64,000 nucleotides of DNA from Micromonospora parathelypteridis. Its GTDB lineage: Bacteria > Actinomycetota > Actinomycetes > Mycobacteriales > Micromonosporaceae. Location of the stretch: positions 1,054,001 through 1,118,000 of the forward strand of contig NZ_JACHDP010000001.1 of assembly GCF_014201145.1 (NCBI RefSeq), given 5' to 3'. Under the pieces are notes generated by a model that ran no database searches, was not told where the DNA came from, and worked only from the letters and a program-made list of their open reading frames with translations. Positions 18,076 to 26,667 of the stretch are shown piece by piece (the first letter of the stretch is position 1; each line of letters starts with the position of its first letter). Both the position numbers and the translations under genes were made by a program.

Positions 18076-18705
18076 CTAGACGCCCACGCGCTGCGGCGGC
18101 ACGGTGAGGCCGTAGAGCGCCATCAGCTCCGGGGTGTCGACCCGACTGCCGTCGGCCACCGAGTCGCAGGCGATGTCGACGATCTGGTCCTTGTGCGCCA
18201 GCAGGTACGGCCGGGCGCCCACGTCGGCGCTGGCCAGGGTGGCGATGCCGGGCCAGTGCCGACGGCCGAAGAGCATCGGGTAGCCGCGCAGCCCGTCGTA
18301 GGTGGCGCAGACCAGCACGTCCGGGTACGGCAGCGCGGCCACCCGGCGGACCGCCGCGGCGGTCAGGCCCGGCATGTCGACGGGGACCACCACCACCGCC
18401 TCGATCCCCTCGTCGTCCATGGCGGCCAGACCGGCCCGGATCGACGAGCCGACCCCGGTGCCCCACGCCTTGTTGATCACTACGGTGGCCTCGCCCAGGT
18501 CGGCGGTTTCCCGGACCTGCTCGGCGGCGGCACCCAGCACGACCACGATCTGCTCGCAGCCCGCCTTGGTCATCGTGTCGATCATCTGGTTGACCAGGGG
18601 CTTCTCGCCCTGGTGGAGCAGCGCCTCGGGACCGCCGATCCGTCGTCCCCCGCCCGCGGCGATGATCATTCCTGCGATCCGGTTCAGCTGCGCCCCCTCA
18701 AGCAT
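18076..18705 (-). CDS. MobA-like NTP transferase (molybdenum cofactor nucleotidyltransferase family)
   Basis: A 209-residue protein from ATG 18705. 'IAGMIIAAGGGRRIGGPEAL' is the nucleotide-binding loop, 'GEKPLVNQMID' follows, 'AVVVVPVDMPGL' carries the metal-binding Asp, and 'GLRGYPMLFGRRHW' matches MobA/MocA-type enzymes. They transfer CMP or GMP to molybdopterin, or nucleotides to related acceptors. The frame stays open upstream to 18798, but the added residues do not resemble the family. The gene is convergent with the PfpI gene, 13 bp away. No other cofactor gene is nearby. Confidence 0.75.
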   Translation of the reverse strand: MLEGAQLNRIAGMIIAAGGGRRIGGPEALLHQGEKPLVNQMIDTMTKAGCEQIVVVLGAAAEQVRETADLGEATVVINKAWGTGVGSSIRAGLAAMDDEGIEAVVVVPVDMPGLTAAAVRRVAALPYPDVLVCATYDGLRGYPMLFGRRHWPGIATLASADVGARPYLLAHKDQIVDIACDSVADGSRVDTPELMALYGLTVPPQRVGV

Positions 18706-18910
18706 GGGACCGACCGTGACCGATCCGTCCCTTCCTACGGAGACTGCAACGAGGACGGCTGGCCGGGAGTGGCGGGGCGAAAGGGGGAAATAGTGCAATC
18801 GTTACACGCCCGGCATCTCCCGATACGGACACCTGAGGTCCCCGAGCACGGCGGGGTGTTCGACGCGGTGGTGTCGGCCGACGGCCGGGTTCGCCGGGAC
18901 CGAGCGGCGA

Positions 18911-19402
18911 TCAGCTCGCCTCTGCGGGCACTGCGATCGCGGTGCCGCCCCACCGCCGGGGCACCCGTCGAGCCACCCAGCCGAGGCCGGAGACGGTGAG
19001 CGCGTACAGGACGACCGGAGCGAGGACGACGAGCGCGGCGATTGCCGCGACCAGGGGCACGTAGCCGGCGGACACCCCCGTGGCAATCGCCCCGCCCACG
19101 GCATATCCGACGGCCAGGACGACAGCGACGGGCACGGACAGCGCCACCACCCGGCCGGTCCCCCGATCACGGCCGGCGGCGTCCCCGACCGCCACGGCCG
19201 GCAGGAAGAGCAGGGGAAGCAGGACCACACCGAGCACTGCGGCGATCAACACGAGCATCGGCCCGGCCAGCGGGCCGCCCAGCCCGGACCCGCTGGCCAG
19301 CGCGTACGCCAGCAGGCCGAGGTATCCCACGACCGCCTCGGCGACGAAGACCAGCCAGGCGGCGGCCATTCCGGCCAGATGACGGACGACTGCGGCGACC
19401 AT
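18911..19402 (-). CDS. Hypothetical four-span membrane protein
   Basis: A 163-residue, Ala/Val/Leu-rich protein with about four predicted membrane spans: 'AAAWLVFVAEAVVGYLGLL', 'LVLIAAVLGVVLLPLLFLP', 'VALSVPVAVVLAVGYAVGG' and 'LVAAIAALVVLAPVVLYAL'. The charged loop 'GDAAGRDRGTGR' lies between spans 2 and 3. ATG 19402 is preceded by GGGAAGG on the minus strand. I recognise no family. It sits between the MobA-like gene and the polymerase gene on the same strand. Confidence 0.6.
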   Translation of the reverse strand: MVAAVVRHLAGMAAAWLVFVAEAVVGYLGLLAYALASGSGLGGPLAGPMLVLIAAVLGVVLLPLLFLPAVAVGDAAGRDRGTGRVVALSVPVAVVLAVGYAVGGAIATGVSAGYVPLVAAIAALVVLAPVVLYALTVSGLGWVARRVPRRWGGTAIAVPAEAS

Positions 19403-19480
19403 GGAGCACCTTCCCATCCCGACGAAAGCGCGACGCTCCGGTGAGACTAACCGAGGCGCTGCCTCGGGTTGAGCCCTCAC

Positions 19481-21160
19481 TCAGTCGGCGTCGGCATAGC
19501 AGTCCACGATGGACAGATCCAGCGGGAACCGGACCGGCGTCGCACCGAAGAGCAGCGCGGAGGCCCGCTCACCGGAGCGGGTGACTGCCTCGGCGACCGC
19601 GGCAGCCTGCTCGGCGGGAGCGTGCACGATCACCTCGTCGTGCTGAAAGAAGACCAACTCCGCGTCTGTGCCGGCCAGCTCCGTACGCAACGTCGCCAGC
19701 AGCGTGGAGGCCCACTCGGCGGCGGTGGCCTGGATGACGAAGTTGCGCGTGAAGCGCCCCCGGGACCGCGCGGCCCGAGCCCGAGGGCTGTGCCGGTCGG
19801 CCGCTCCATCCGGATCGGACGGCACATCGTCGGGATCACCGAACCCGGCCGAACCCGGCGGACACGTCCGCCCCAGCCACGACCGCACCAACCCGCCCGC
19901 CTCACCGGTGCGCGCCGCCGCCTCGACGTAGTTGAACGCCGTCGGGTAACTGCGCTTCAGCACCGCCAACGCGGGCACCGCGGCGCCGCCGGTCTGCCCG
20001 TACATCGCGCCGAGCAGGGCCACCTTGGCCCGCGCCCGGTCGCCGCCGAACGCATCGCGCGCCAGCGCGGCGTAGAGGTCACCGGCACCTCCCGCCGCCG
20101 CCAGACGCGCGTCGCCGGAGACAGCGGCGAGCACCCGGGGCTCCAACTGGCCGGCGTCGGCGACGACCAACCGCCAGCCCGGATCGGCCATCACCGCGCG
20201 CCGGATCACCTTCGGGATCTGCAACGCGCCACCACCCCGGGTGGCCCAGCGGCCGGAGACCACCCCACCCGGCACGTACTCCGGTTGGAACCGGCCGCCC
20301 TGCACCCACTGCTCGCGCCACGACCAGCTGTGCGCCGTCCAGATCCGGTAGAGCTCCTTGTATTCCAGCACCAGCGGCACCGCCGGATGGTCCACCCCGC
20401 GCAGCACCCAGGCCCGGGTGTTGGGCAGCTCCACCCCGACCCGGGCGAACGCCTTCAACAGCTCCGCCGGGGAGTCGGCGTGCAGGCGACGTACGCCGAA
20501 CGCGTCGGCGATCTGGGCTGCCAGGTCGGCGAGTCGACGTGGCGGCCCACCGACCGGGGACGCCTCACCGAGCAGCTCGGTGAGGATCTCGTCGTGCACG
20601 TCGGCGCGCCAGGGAAGGCCGGCGGCGCCCATCTCCACGGCGATCAGCGCGCCGGCCGACTCGGCGGCCACCAGCAACCGGAACCGGCCCGGGTGCTCGG
20701 TCTCGGCGATGCGGGCGAGCTGGTCGGCGTACACCTGGGTCAGTGCGTCGATGCCCGGGCCCGACGGGCCGGGCAGCGTGTCGAAGAGCGCGCCCTGGCC
20801 GTGCCCGGGCGGCTCGGCGGCGCGGGGCGGTGGGTCGGGCGGCACCGCCGCGCCGGTCAGGCGGGCCCAGGCGGCGGCCAGCGCGCGGGGCTCGCCCCAG
20901 CGGCCGGCATGCCCGAGCAGCAACGCCTCGGTCAACTCCACGTCGTGGCACCGGTCGACCCGGACGCCGGCGCGTAGTAGCCCCGGGTAGACGGATGCGG
21001 CGGTCGACCAGACCCAACGCGGGTGCTCGGCGGCCTCCCGCGCGGCGACCGCGGCGACCAGGTCGGCGACGACCTCGGTCGGGCCAGCCGGCCGGCCGGC
21101 GGCGTCCAGCGGGCACAGCACTCCCCCACCCCGCTCATCAGCCACCACCGCCACCAGCAC
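19481..21160 (-). CDS. Short family A DNA polymerase (bifunctional 3'-5' exonuclease/polymerase type)
   Basis: A 559-residue protein. Only the polymerase half is clearly PolA-like: 'VVADAGQLEPRVLAAVSGD' (motif A), 'RARAKVALLGAMYGQTGG' (motif B) and 'VFFQHDEVIVHAP' (motif C, catalytic HDE, about residues 500-512). The first 200 residues would be a diverged 3'-5' exonuclease region. There is no 5' nuclease domain, and canonical Pol I is much longer (about 900). Motif A reads DAGQLE instead of DYSQIE. It is probably a repair polymerase. GTG 21160 is the best start seen. Confidence 0.75.
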   Translation of the reverse strand: MLVAVVADERGGGVLCPLDAAGRPAGPTEVVADLVAAVAAREAAEHPRWVWSTAASVYPGLLRAGVRVDRCHDVELTEALLLGHAGRWGEPRALAAAWARLTGAAVPPDPPPRAAEPPGHGQGALFDTLPGPSGPGIDALTQVYADQLARIAETEHPGRFRLLVAAESAGALIAVEMGAAGLPWRADVHDEILTELLGEASPVGGPPRRLADLAAQIADAFGVRRLHADSPAELLKAFARVGVELPNTRAWVLRGVDHPAVPLVLEYKELYRIWTAHSWSWREQWVQGGRFQPEYVPGGVVSGRWATRGGGALQIPKVIRRAVMADPGWRLVVADAGQLEPRVLAAVSGDARLAAAGGAGDLYAALARDAFGGDRARAKVALLGAMYGQTGGAAVPALAVLKRSYPTAFNYVEAAARTGEAGGLVRSWLGRTCPPGSAGFGDPDDVPSDPDGAADRHSPRARAARSRGRFTRNFVIQATAAEWASTLLATLRTELAGTDAELVFFQHDEVIVHAPAEQAAAVAEAVTRSGERASALLFGATPVRFPLDLSIVDCYADAD

Positions 21161-21244
21161 GAACGCGATTCTGCCCCGCCCCTCCGACAGGAAGTGAGGC
21201 GCACCTTACGTTCGTCGGGTCGGTGGGGTGTCGGAGCTGACCGG

Positions 21245-21250
21245 TAGCTT
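21245..21250 (+). promoter_or_regulatory. -10 hexamer for a leaderless ABC exporter transcript
   Basis: TAGCTT ends 6 bp before GTG 21257. A TANNNT box at this distance from a start codon predicts a transcript beginning at the start codon. No Shine-Dalgarno sequence is visible. The -35 is not clear. Confidence 0.45.
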
Positions 21251-21256
21251 GACCTG

Positions 21257-23062
21257 GTGCCTCCGCAGATCCCGCATTCCGATCCTGGCACTCCGGACAC
21301 CCGCGGTCCGATGCGATACCTCTGGTGGTTGATCCGCTGCCAACCCTGGCGGGTGCTGCGCGGCAGCCTGCTCGGGACGACCTGGATGATCGGGCTGTCG
21401 GCACGGCCCTACCTGATCGCCCGTGCGGTCGACGACGGGCTGGGTGCACGTGACACCCGGGCCCTGGCGTTCTGGGTCGCGGCGATCATCGTCGCCGGAG
21501 TGGCACTGTCATACGTCGGCATCATGCGGCACCGCACGATGACCTTCATTCGGGAGGACGCCAAGGCCCGCTCCGCGGAGGTCCTGCTGCGCCACCTGTC
21601 CCGGATCGGCGCCGCGCTACCACGCCGGGTCGCCGCAGGCGAGGTGGCCACCGTCGGCGGCTCCGACATCAATTGGACGGCGGAGGTGCTGACGCTGACC
21701 GGGCCGGGCGTCGGCTCGGTGATCGCCTACGCGGTCATCGCCGTGGTGCTCTGGTCGATCTCCCCGATGCTCGCGCTCTGCGTGCTGGTGGGAGTGCCGG
21801 TGGTCGCGCTGGTCGTCGGGCCGCTGCTGCGCCGCCTCGAACGCGCGGAGTCCGTCTACCGCCAGCAGCAGGGCGTGCTCACCGCCCGATCCGGCGACAT
21901 CGTGGCCGGGCTGCGAGTGCTCGCCGGGGTGGGCGGCCGGGACCTGTTCACCCGACGGTACGCGGCCAGATCCCAGGACCTGCGCGCCGAGGGCTACCGG
22001 GTCGGCGCGGTCAACAGCTGGATCGACGCGGCGACCGTCGCCATCCCCGGGTTGTTCCTGGCGGCGGTGGTCTGGCTGACGGCTCGGATGGCGGTGACCG
22101 GTGACGTCACGATCGGCGAGTTGGTCGCCATCTACGGCTACGTGGCGACCCTGGTCGTGCCGGTCTGGTTCCTGCTCGAGGGCAGTTACGAACTGATCCG
22201 GGGTCGGGTTGCCGCCCGGCGGATCGCCGACCTGCTCAACGTGAGCCCGGACGACGTCGGTGGTCCGGGTCGTCGGTGGCCGGGCCTCGTGCCCGACGCC
22301 CGCCGGCCGGGCCCCCTGGCCGCGCCGGCCGGCCCCGCCGACCTGCACGATCCGGTGACCGGCCTGACCGTGCGCGCCGGCCGGCTGACCGCGGTCGCAG
22401 CAGACGACCCGGCCGCCGGCGTGGCCCTGGCCGACCGGCTCGGGCGGTACGCGGTCAGCGCGACCACCTGGGGCGGTGTGCCGCTGGCAGGGGTCGCCCT
22501 GGACGAGGTCCGCTCCCGGATCGTCGTCGCCGACCACGACTCGTACCTCTTCGCCGGGACCCTGCGGGACATCCTGCGTCCGACCGTTGCCAACGCCGGA
22601 GGCGACGATGACGACGGGATCCACGCGACGCTGCGGGTCGCCTCGGCCGAGGACGTCGTCGACTCCCTGCCGGCCGGGCTGGACACCCCGATCGACGCCC
22701 GCGCCCGGACGCTCTCCGGCGGTCAGCGCCAACGGGTCCGTCTGGCCCGGGCACTCCGCACCGAGCCGGAGGTGCTGATCCTCGTCGACCCGACGTCGGC
22801 GGTGGACGCGCACACCGAGGCTCGGATCGCCGAGCGGCTGCATGCCGCGCGGGCCGGACGGACCACCGTGGTGATCGCCACGTCGCCACTGCTGCTCGGC
22901 CGGGCCGACCTGGTCGCGCACCTGAGCGGCGGCCGGATCACCGCCACCGGCAGCCACTTCGACCTGCTCGACTCCGACGCCGACTACCGGCACCTGGTGG
23001 CCCGGGGCAGCGAGGATCCGGACATCGAGCAGCCCACCGACACCGAGGAGGCGTACCGGTGA
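21257..23062 (+). CDS. ABC exporter half 1, degenerate ATPase (no Walker A)
   Basis: A 601-residue type IV ABC exporter subunit with an N-terminal six-span membrane domain and a C-terminal nucleotide-binding domain. The expected P-loop is replaced by 'VAADDPAAGVALADRL', so the Walker A lysine is absent. Walker B is 'VLILVDPTSAVD', with Pro in place of the catalytic Glu. The H-loop is 'VVIATSPLLL', without His. The signature 'LSGGQRQRVRLARAL' (about residue 486) is intact. It overlaps the next gene by GTGA and must work as a heterodimer with it. The start may instead be ATG 21311. Confidence 0.88.
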   Translation: MPPQIPHSDPGTPDTRGPMRYLWWLIRCQPWRVLRGSLLGTTWMIGLSARPYLIARAVDDGLGARDTRALAFWVAAIIVAGVALSYVGIMRHRTMTFIREDAKARSAEVLLRHLSRIGAALPRRVAAGEVATVGGSDINWTAEVLTLTGPGVGSVIAYAVIAVVLWSISPMLALCVLVGVPVVALVVGPLLRRLERAESVYRQQQGVLTARSGDIVAGLRVLAGVGGRDLFTRRYAARSQDLRAEGYRVGAVNSWIDAATVAIPGLFLAAVVWLTARMAVTGDVTIGELVAIYGYVATLVVPVWFLLEGSYELIRGRVAARRIADLLNVSPDDVGGPGRRWPGLVPDARRPGPLAAPAGPADLHDPVTGLTVRAGRLTAVAADDPAAGVALADRLGRYAVSATTWGGVPLAGVALDEVRSRIVVADHDSYLFAGTLRDILRPTVANAGGDDDDGIHATLRVASAEDVVDSLPAGLDTPIDARARTLSGGQRQRVRLARALRTEPEVLILVDPTSAVDAHTEARIAERLHAARAGRTTVVIATSPLLLGRADLVAHLSGGRITATGSHFDLLDSDADYRHLVARGSEDPDIEQPTDTEEAYR

Positions 23063-24804
23063 GCCGGCTGCCCGTGGCCGACCGCCGCACCGTACGTCGC
23101 GCGCTGCGGGATCTGATCAGCCGGCACCGCCGCGCGGTCGGGATCGTGCTCGCGCTGCACAGCGCCGCCGCGGTCGCCGGGCTGGCCCCACCGTGGCTGC
23201 TCGGCACCATCGTCGACCGGGTCACCGCGGGCGCGGGCGTGGCCACGGTGGACCGGCTGGCGCTGGCCATCGCCGGCTGCGTCCTGGTCAGCGCATTGCT
23301 TTCCCGGTACGCCCAGTACGCCGGCCACCGCTTCGGTGAACGGGCCGTCGCCGAACTGCGCGAGGAGTTCGTCTCCCGGACCCTCGGGCTGCCGGTCTCG
23401 GTCGTCGAACGCGCCGGCTCCGGGGACCTGGCCACCCGCAGTTCGGTCGACGTGGCGACGGTCGGCACCACCGTCCGGGACGTGGTGCCCACCATCGTCA
23501 TCGCCATAGTGCAGTTGACGTTGCTGTTCGGGGCGGTCTTCCTCCTGCACCCGCTGCTCGGGCTGGCAGCGCTGGCCGGGCTCCCGTCGATCGTGGCGGT
23601 CACCCGCTGGTACCTGCGACGGGCCAGTCCCGCGTACCTCACCGAGGGCGCGGCGTCGGCCGAGTTGACGGAGACGCTGACCACCACCGCCGAGGGCGCC
23701 CGCACGGTGGAGGCGCTGCGGCTGACCGACGACCGGATCCGGCACGGCACCGCCCACATCACCCGGGTCTGGTCGGCCCGCCGGGCGACCCTCGCCCTAC
23801 GTACGGTGTTCTTCTCGGTCGTCGAGGCCAGTTATCCGCTGCCGGTCGCCCTGGTCCTGCTCGTCGGCGGCTACCTGCTCTCCAGGGACATCGTCTCGCT
23901 CGGCGCGGTGGTCGCCGCCGCGCTCTACCTGCAACAGGCGATCGATCCGATGGACCGGTTGCTGCAGTGGACGGAGCAGGCGCAGCGGGGCTTCGCGTCG
24001 TACGCCCGGGTGCTCGGCGTCGGCATGGTCCCGCCGGAGCCGCCCGGCCGGACGGCAGCGGCACAGGGAGAGCGACTCGTCGTAAGTGGTGCGCGGTTCT
24101 CCTACTCCGGCGGTGCGGACGTGCTGCACGGCATCGACCTGGAGGTGCAGCCCGGTGAGCGACTGGCCATCGTCGGTCCGTCGGGTGCCGGCAAGTCCAC
24201 CCTGGCCCGGCTGCTGGCCGGGATCGACGCGCCACGTCAGGGCGTGGTCAGCATCGGCGGTTGCCCGGTCACCGACCTCGACCCCGCCGAGCGGCGCCGC
24301 CGGATCGCCCTGGTCACCCAGGAGCACCACGTCTTCATCGGCTCGGTGCGCGACAACCTCTCCTTCGCCGCACCCGACGCCTCCGACGAGCAGATGCGCT
24401 CCGCGCTGACCAGCGTGGGCGCCGACTGGTTCGCGGGGCTGCCCGATGACCTGGACACCCAACTCGGCGACGGGGCCCGGCAGCTCGGCGCGGCCGAGGC
24501 ACAGCAACTCGCGCTGGCCCGGCTGGTGCTGGCCGACCCGCACACGCTGATCCTGGACGAGGCGACCGCCGCTCTCGATCCGACCACCGCCCGTCGCACC
24601 GAACGGGCGCTGGCCGCCGTGCTCGCCGGGCGGACCGTCATCGCGATCGCGCACCGGCTCAACACCGCACACGACGCCGACCGGGTAGCCGTGCTGGCCG
24701 ACGGTCGGATCACCGAGATCGGCAGCCACGACGAGCTGGTCGCGGCCGGCGGGGCGTACGCGGCTCTGTGGCACTCCTGGCACACCCACGCCGACGAGCG
24801 GTGA
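23059..24804 (+). CDS. ABC exporter half 2, intact Walker motifs but degenerate signature
   Basis: A 581-residue partner subunit. Walker A 'IVGPSGAGKSTLARLLAG' (about residue 373), Walker B 'LILDEATAALD' with the catalytic Glu, and H-loop 'IAIAHRLN' are all canonical. The ABC signature reads 'LGAAEAQQLALARLVL' instead of LSGGQ. The one competent ATP site of the heterodimer is therefore built from its own Walker motifs and the signature of half 1. The start GTG 23059 overlaps the preceding stop. The cargo is unknown: no biosynthetic or resistance gene is adjacent. Confidence 0.9.
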   Translation: MSRLPVADRRTVRRALRDLISRHRRAVGIVLALHSAAAVAGLAPPWLLGTIVDRVTAGAGVATVDRLALAIAGCVLVSALLSRYAQYAGHRFGERAVAELREEFVSRTLGLPVSVVERAGSGDLATRSSVDVATVGTTVRDVVPTIVIAIVQLTLLFGAVFLLHPLLGLAALAGLPSIVAVTRWYLRRASPAYLTEGAASAELTETLTTTAEGARTVEALRLTDDRIRHGTAHITRVWSARRATLALRTVFFSVVEASYPLPVALVLLVGGYLLSRDIVSLGAVVAAALYLQQAIDPMDRLLQWTEQAQRGFASYARVLGVGMVPPEPPGRTAAAQGERLVVSGARFSYSGGADVLHGIDLEVQPGERLAIVGPSGAGKSTLARLLAGIDAPRQGVVSIGGCPVTDLDPAERRRRIALVTQEHHVFIGSVRDNLSFAAPDASDEQMRSALTSVGADWFAGLPDDLDTQLGDGARQLGAAEAQQLALARLVLADPHTLILDEATAALDPTTARRTERALAAVLAGRTVIAIAHRLNTAHDADRVAVLADGRITEIGSHDELVAAGGAYAALWHSWHTHADER

Positions 24805-24814
24805 GGTCGAGCCC

Positions 24815-25741
24815 CTACTTCACGGCGCCGGAGGTGAGGCCGGCCTGAATCTGGCGTTGGAAGATCGCGTACACGATGATCATCGGAAGGATGGCGAGGG
24901 TGAGCGCGGCGAACAACCCGGACCAGTCCGCCTCGTAGCCGGCGTTCACCGAGATTTCCGCGATGCCCTGGGTGAGCACCCACTTGTTCTTGTCGGAGAG
25001 CAGCACCAACGGAAGCTGGTACTGCGCCCACTGGCCGATGATGTTGAAGATCGCGACGCTGATCAGACCCGGCTTCGCCATCGGCATCATGACCTGGAAG
25101 AACAGCCGGGTGTGCCCGCACCCGTCGATCATGCCCGCCTCGGCCACCGAGGTCGGCAGAGTCTTGAAGAACGCGGCCAGGAAGAACACCGTGAACGGCA
25201 ACGAGTACGCGGTGTAGACCAGCACCACACCCTGGTAGGTGTCCAGTAAGCCCAACTGCTTCACCACGAAAAACAGCGGCACCAGCGCCAGGAAGACCGG
25301 AAAGGCCAAGCCGGAGACGAAGAGGTAGTAGACCGCCCGGTTGCCCCAGAACCGGTAGCGGGCCAGCACGTACGCCGCCATCGAGCCGAGCAGCATGGTG
25401 AGGAACGTGCTGCCCCCGACCACGATCACGCTGTTCAGGAAGTACCGGCCGACCCTCGCCTTGGTCCAGGCCCGCCCGAAGTTCTCCCAGCGCAGCTCCG
25501 CCGGGAGCGTCCACGGGCTGCTGAAGATCTCAGTGGTGTTCTTGAACGCGGCGAGGAAGGTCCAGAGGATCGGCACGATCACGATCACCGCCCACACGGC
25601 GAGCGCGACGTGTCCAAGGCCGGAGAAGAACCGTACCTCCGAGCGGGGTCCCTTGCCGCGCCGGCCGACGGGTACGGACGGGTCACCGGTCTTCGGCGGT
25701 AGTGCCGCCGGGGTCGGCGGCAGCGTCGACTGCGGATTCAT
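24815..25741 (-). CDS. ngcG: Amino-sugar ABC transporter permease, NgcG/MalG type
   Basis: A 308-residue CUT1 permease with about six spans: 'VALAVWAVIVIVPILWTFLA' first, 'AFKNTTEIFSSPW', and the EAA loop 'SVAEAGMIDGCGHTRLFFQV'. It is the last gene of a minus-strand set of regulator, SIS protein, binding protein and two permeases. Its ATG at 25741 overlaps the stop of the upstream permease gene by one base. It is convergent with the exporter, only 10 bp away. The gene symbol rests on the resemblance of the whole locus to ngcEFG. Confidence 0.8.
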   Translation of the reverse strand: MNPQSTLPPTPAALPPKTGDPSVPVGRRGKGPRSEVRFFSGLGHVALAVWAVIVIVPILWTFLAAFKNTTEIFSSPWTLPAELRWENFGRAWTKARVGRYFLNSVIVVGGSTFLTMLLGSMAAYVLARYRFWGNRAVYYLFVSGLAFPVFLALVPLFFVVKQLGLLDTYQGVVLVYTAYSLPFTVFFLAAFFKTLPTSVAEAGMIDGCGHTRLFFQVMMPMAKPGLISVAIFNIIGQWAQYQLPLVLLSDKNKWVLTQGIAEISVNAGYEADWSGLFAALTLAILPMIIVYAIFQRQIQAGLTSGAVK

Positions 25742-26649
25742 CAGTACTCCACGCTTTCCCGCTTGGTGAGCCGCAGCGTCAACGCCGCGAACGTGATGGT
25801 GAGGAAGAACAGCGCCACACCCATGGCCGAGGCGTAGCCGTACTTCTGATACGTGAACGCGTTGCGGTAGATCTCCACGGCCAGCACGGTCGTCGCGCCG
25901 TCCGGTCCACCGCCATCGATCGAGAGCACCGCCACGATGGCGAAGCAGTCGAACGCCGCGATGCCAAGGTAGACCCAGGCCACCTGGAGGGTGTCCCAGA
26001 GCAGCGGCAGGGTGACCCGGAAGAACAGGGTCACCCTGCTCGCCCCGTCCATCTCTGCCGCCTCGTAGATCTCACCCGGAATGGAGGCCATCCCGGCCGA
26101 GAAGAGCACCACGTAGAAGCCGACGGCCTGCCAGACCAGCACCGCGATGATCGACCAGAGCGCCAGGTTCGGCCTGATGAGAAACAGGACCGGATCCAGC
26201 CCGAGCTTCATCAGCACGCCGTTGATCAGGCCGGACTCGTTCGGCCGGTACACCGTCTGGAACAGCACCGCGATGATGGCCACCGCCAGGACCTGGGGGA
26301 AGAAGAACACCACCCGGTAGAACTTCGACCCCCAGACCCCCTGGCGTTGACCGCCACTGCTCTTGCCGCCCACGTTGAGCAGGAAGGCGAAGAACAGAGC
26401 GATGGCGATGGTGATCAGCGGCAGGGCAAGCAGCAGTACGCCGTGGTGTTGGATCGCCTTCCAGAAGGCGCCGTCGTCGAGCAACCTCCGGAAGTTGTCG
26501 AAGCCCACGTACTGCGGGGCCGACAACCCCCGCCAGTTGGTCATCGAGATCCAGAACGCCTGCGCGTACGGCCAGATCACGAATGTCACGTACAGCGCGA
26601 CCGGGGCGATCAGGAACCCGATCACAAATGGATACTTGCCGTGCCGCAT
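25741..26649 (-). CDS. ngcF: Amino-sugar ABC transporter permease, NgcF/MalF type
   Basis: A 302-residue CUT1 permease. It begins 'MRHGKYPFVIGFLIAPVALY', with 'FVIWPYAQAFWISMTNW' in the first periplasmic segment and the EAA loop 'EIYEAAEMDGASRVTLFFRV'. It lies 18 bp downstream of the solute-binding-protein gene on the minus strand and is followed directly by its partner permease. It imports N-acetylglucosamine or chitobiose if the locus assignment is right. No ATPase gene is included. Confidence 0.8.
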   Translation of the reverse strand: MRHGKYPFVIGFLIAPVALYVTFVIWPYAQAFWISMTNWRGLSAPQYVGFDNFRRLLDDGAFWKAIQHHGVLLLALPLITIAIALFFAFLLNVGGKSSGGQRQGVWGSKFYRVVFFFPQVLAVAIIAVLFQTVYRPNESGLINGVLMKLGLDPVLFLIRPNLALWSIIAVLVWQAVGFYVVLFSAGMASIPGEIYEAAEMDGASRVTLFFRVTLPLLWDTLQVAWVYLGIAAFDCFAIVAVLSIDGGGPDGATTVLAVEIYRNAFTYQKYGYASAMGVALFFLTITFAALTLRLTKRESVEY

Positions 26650-26667
26650 GACCCTAGCTCCGATCGA

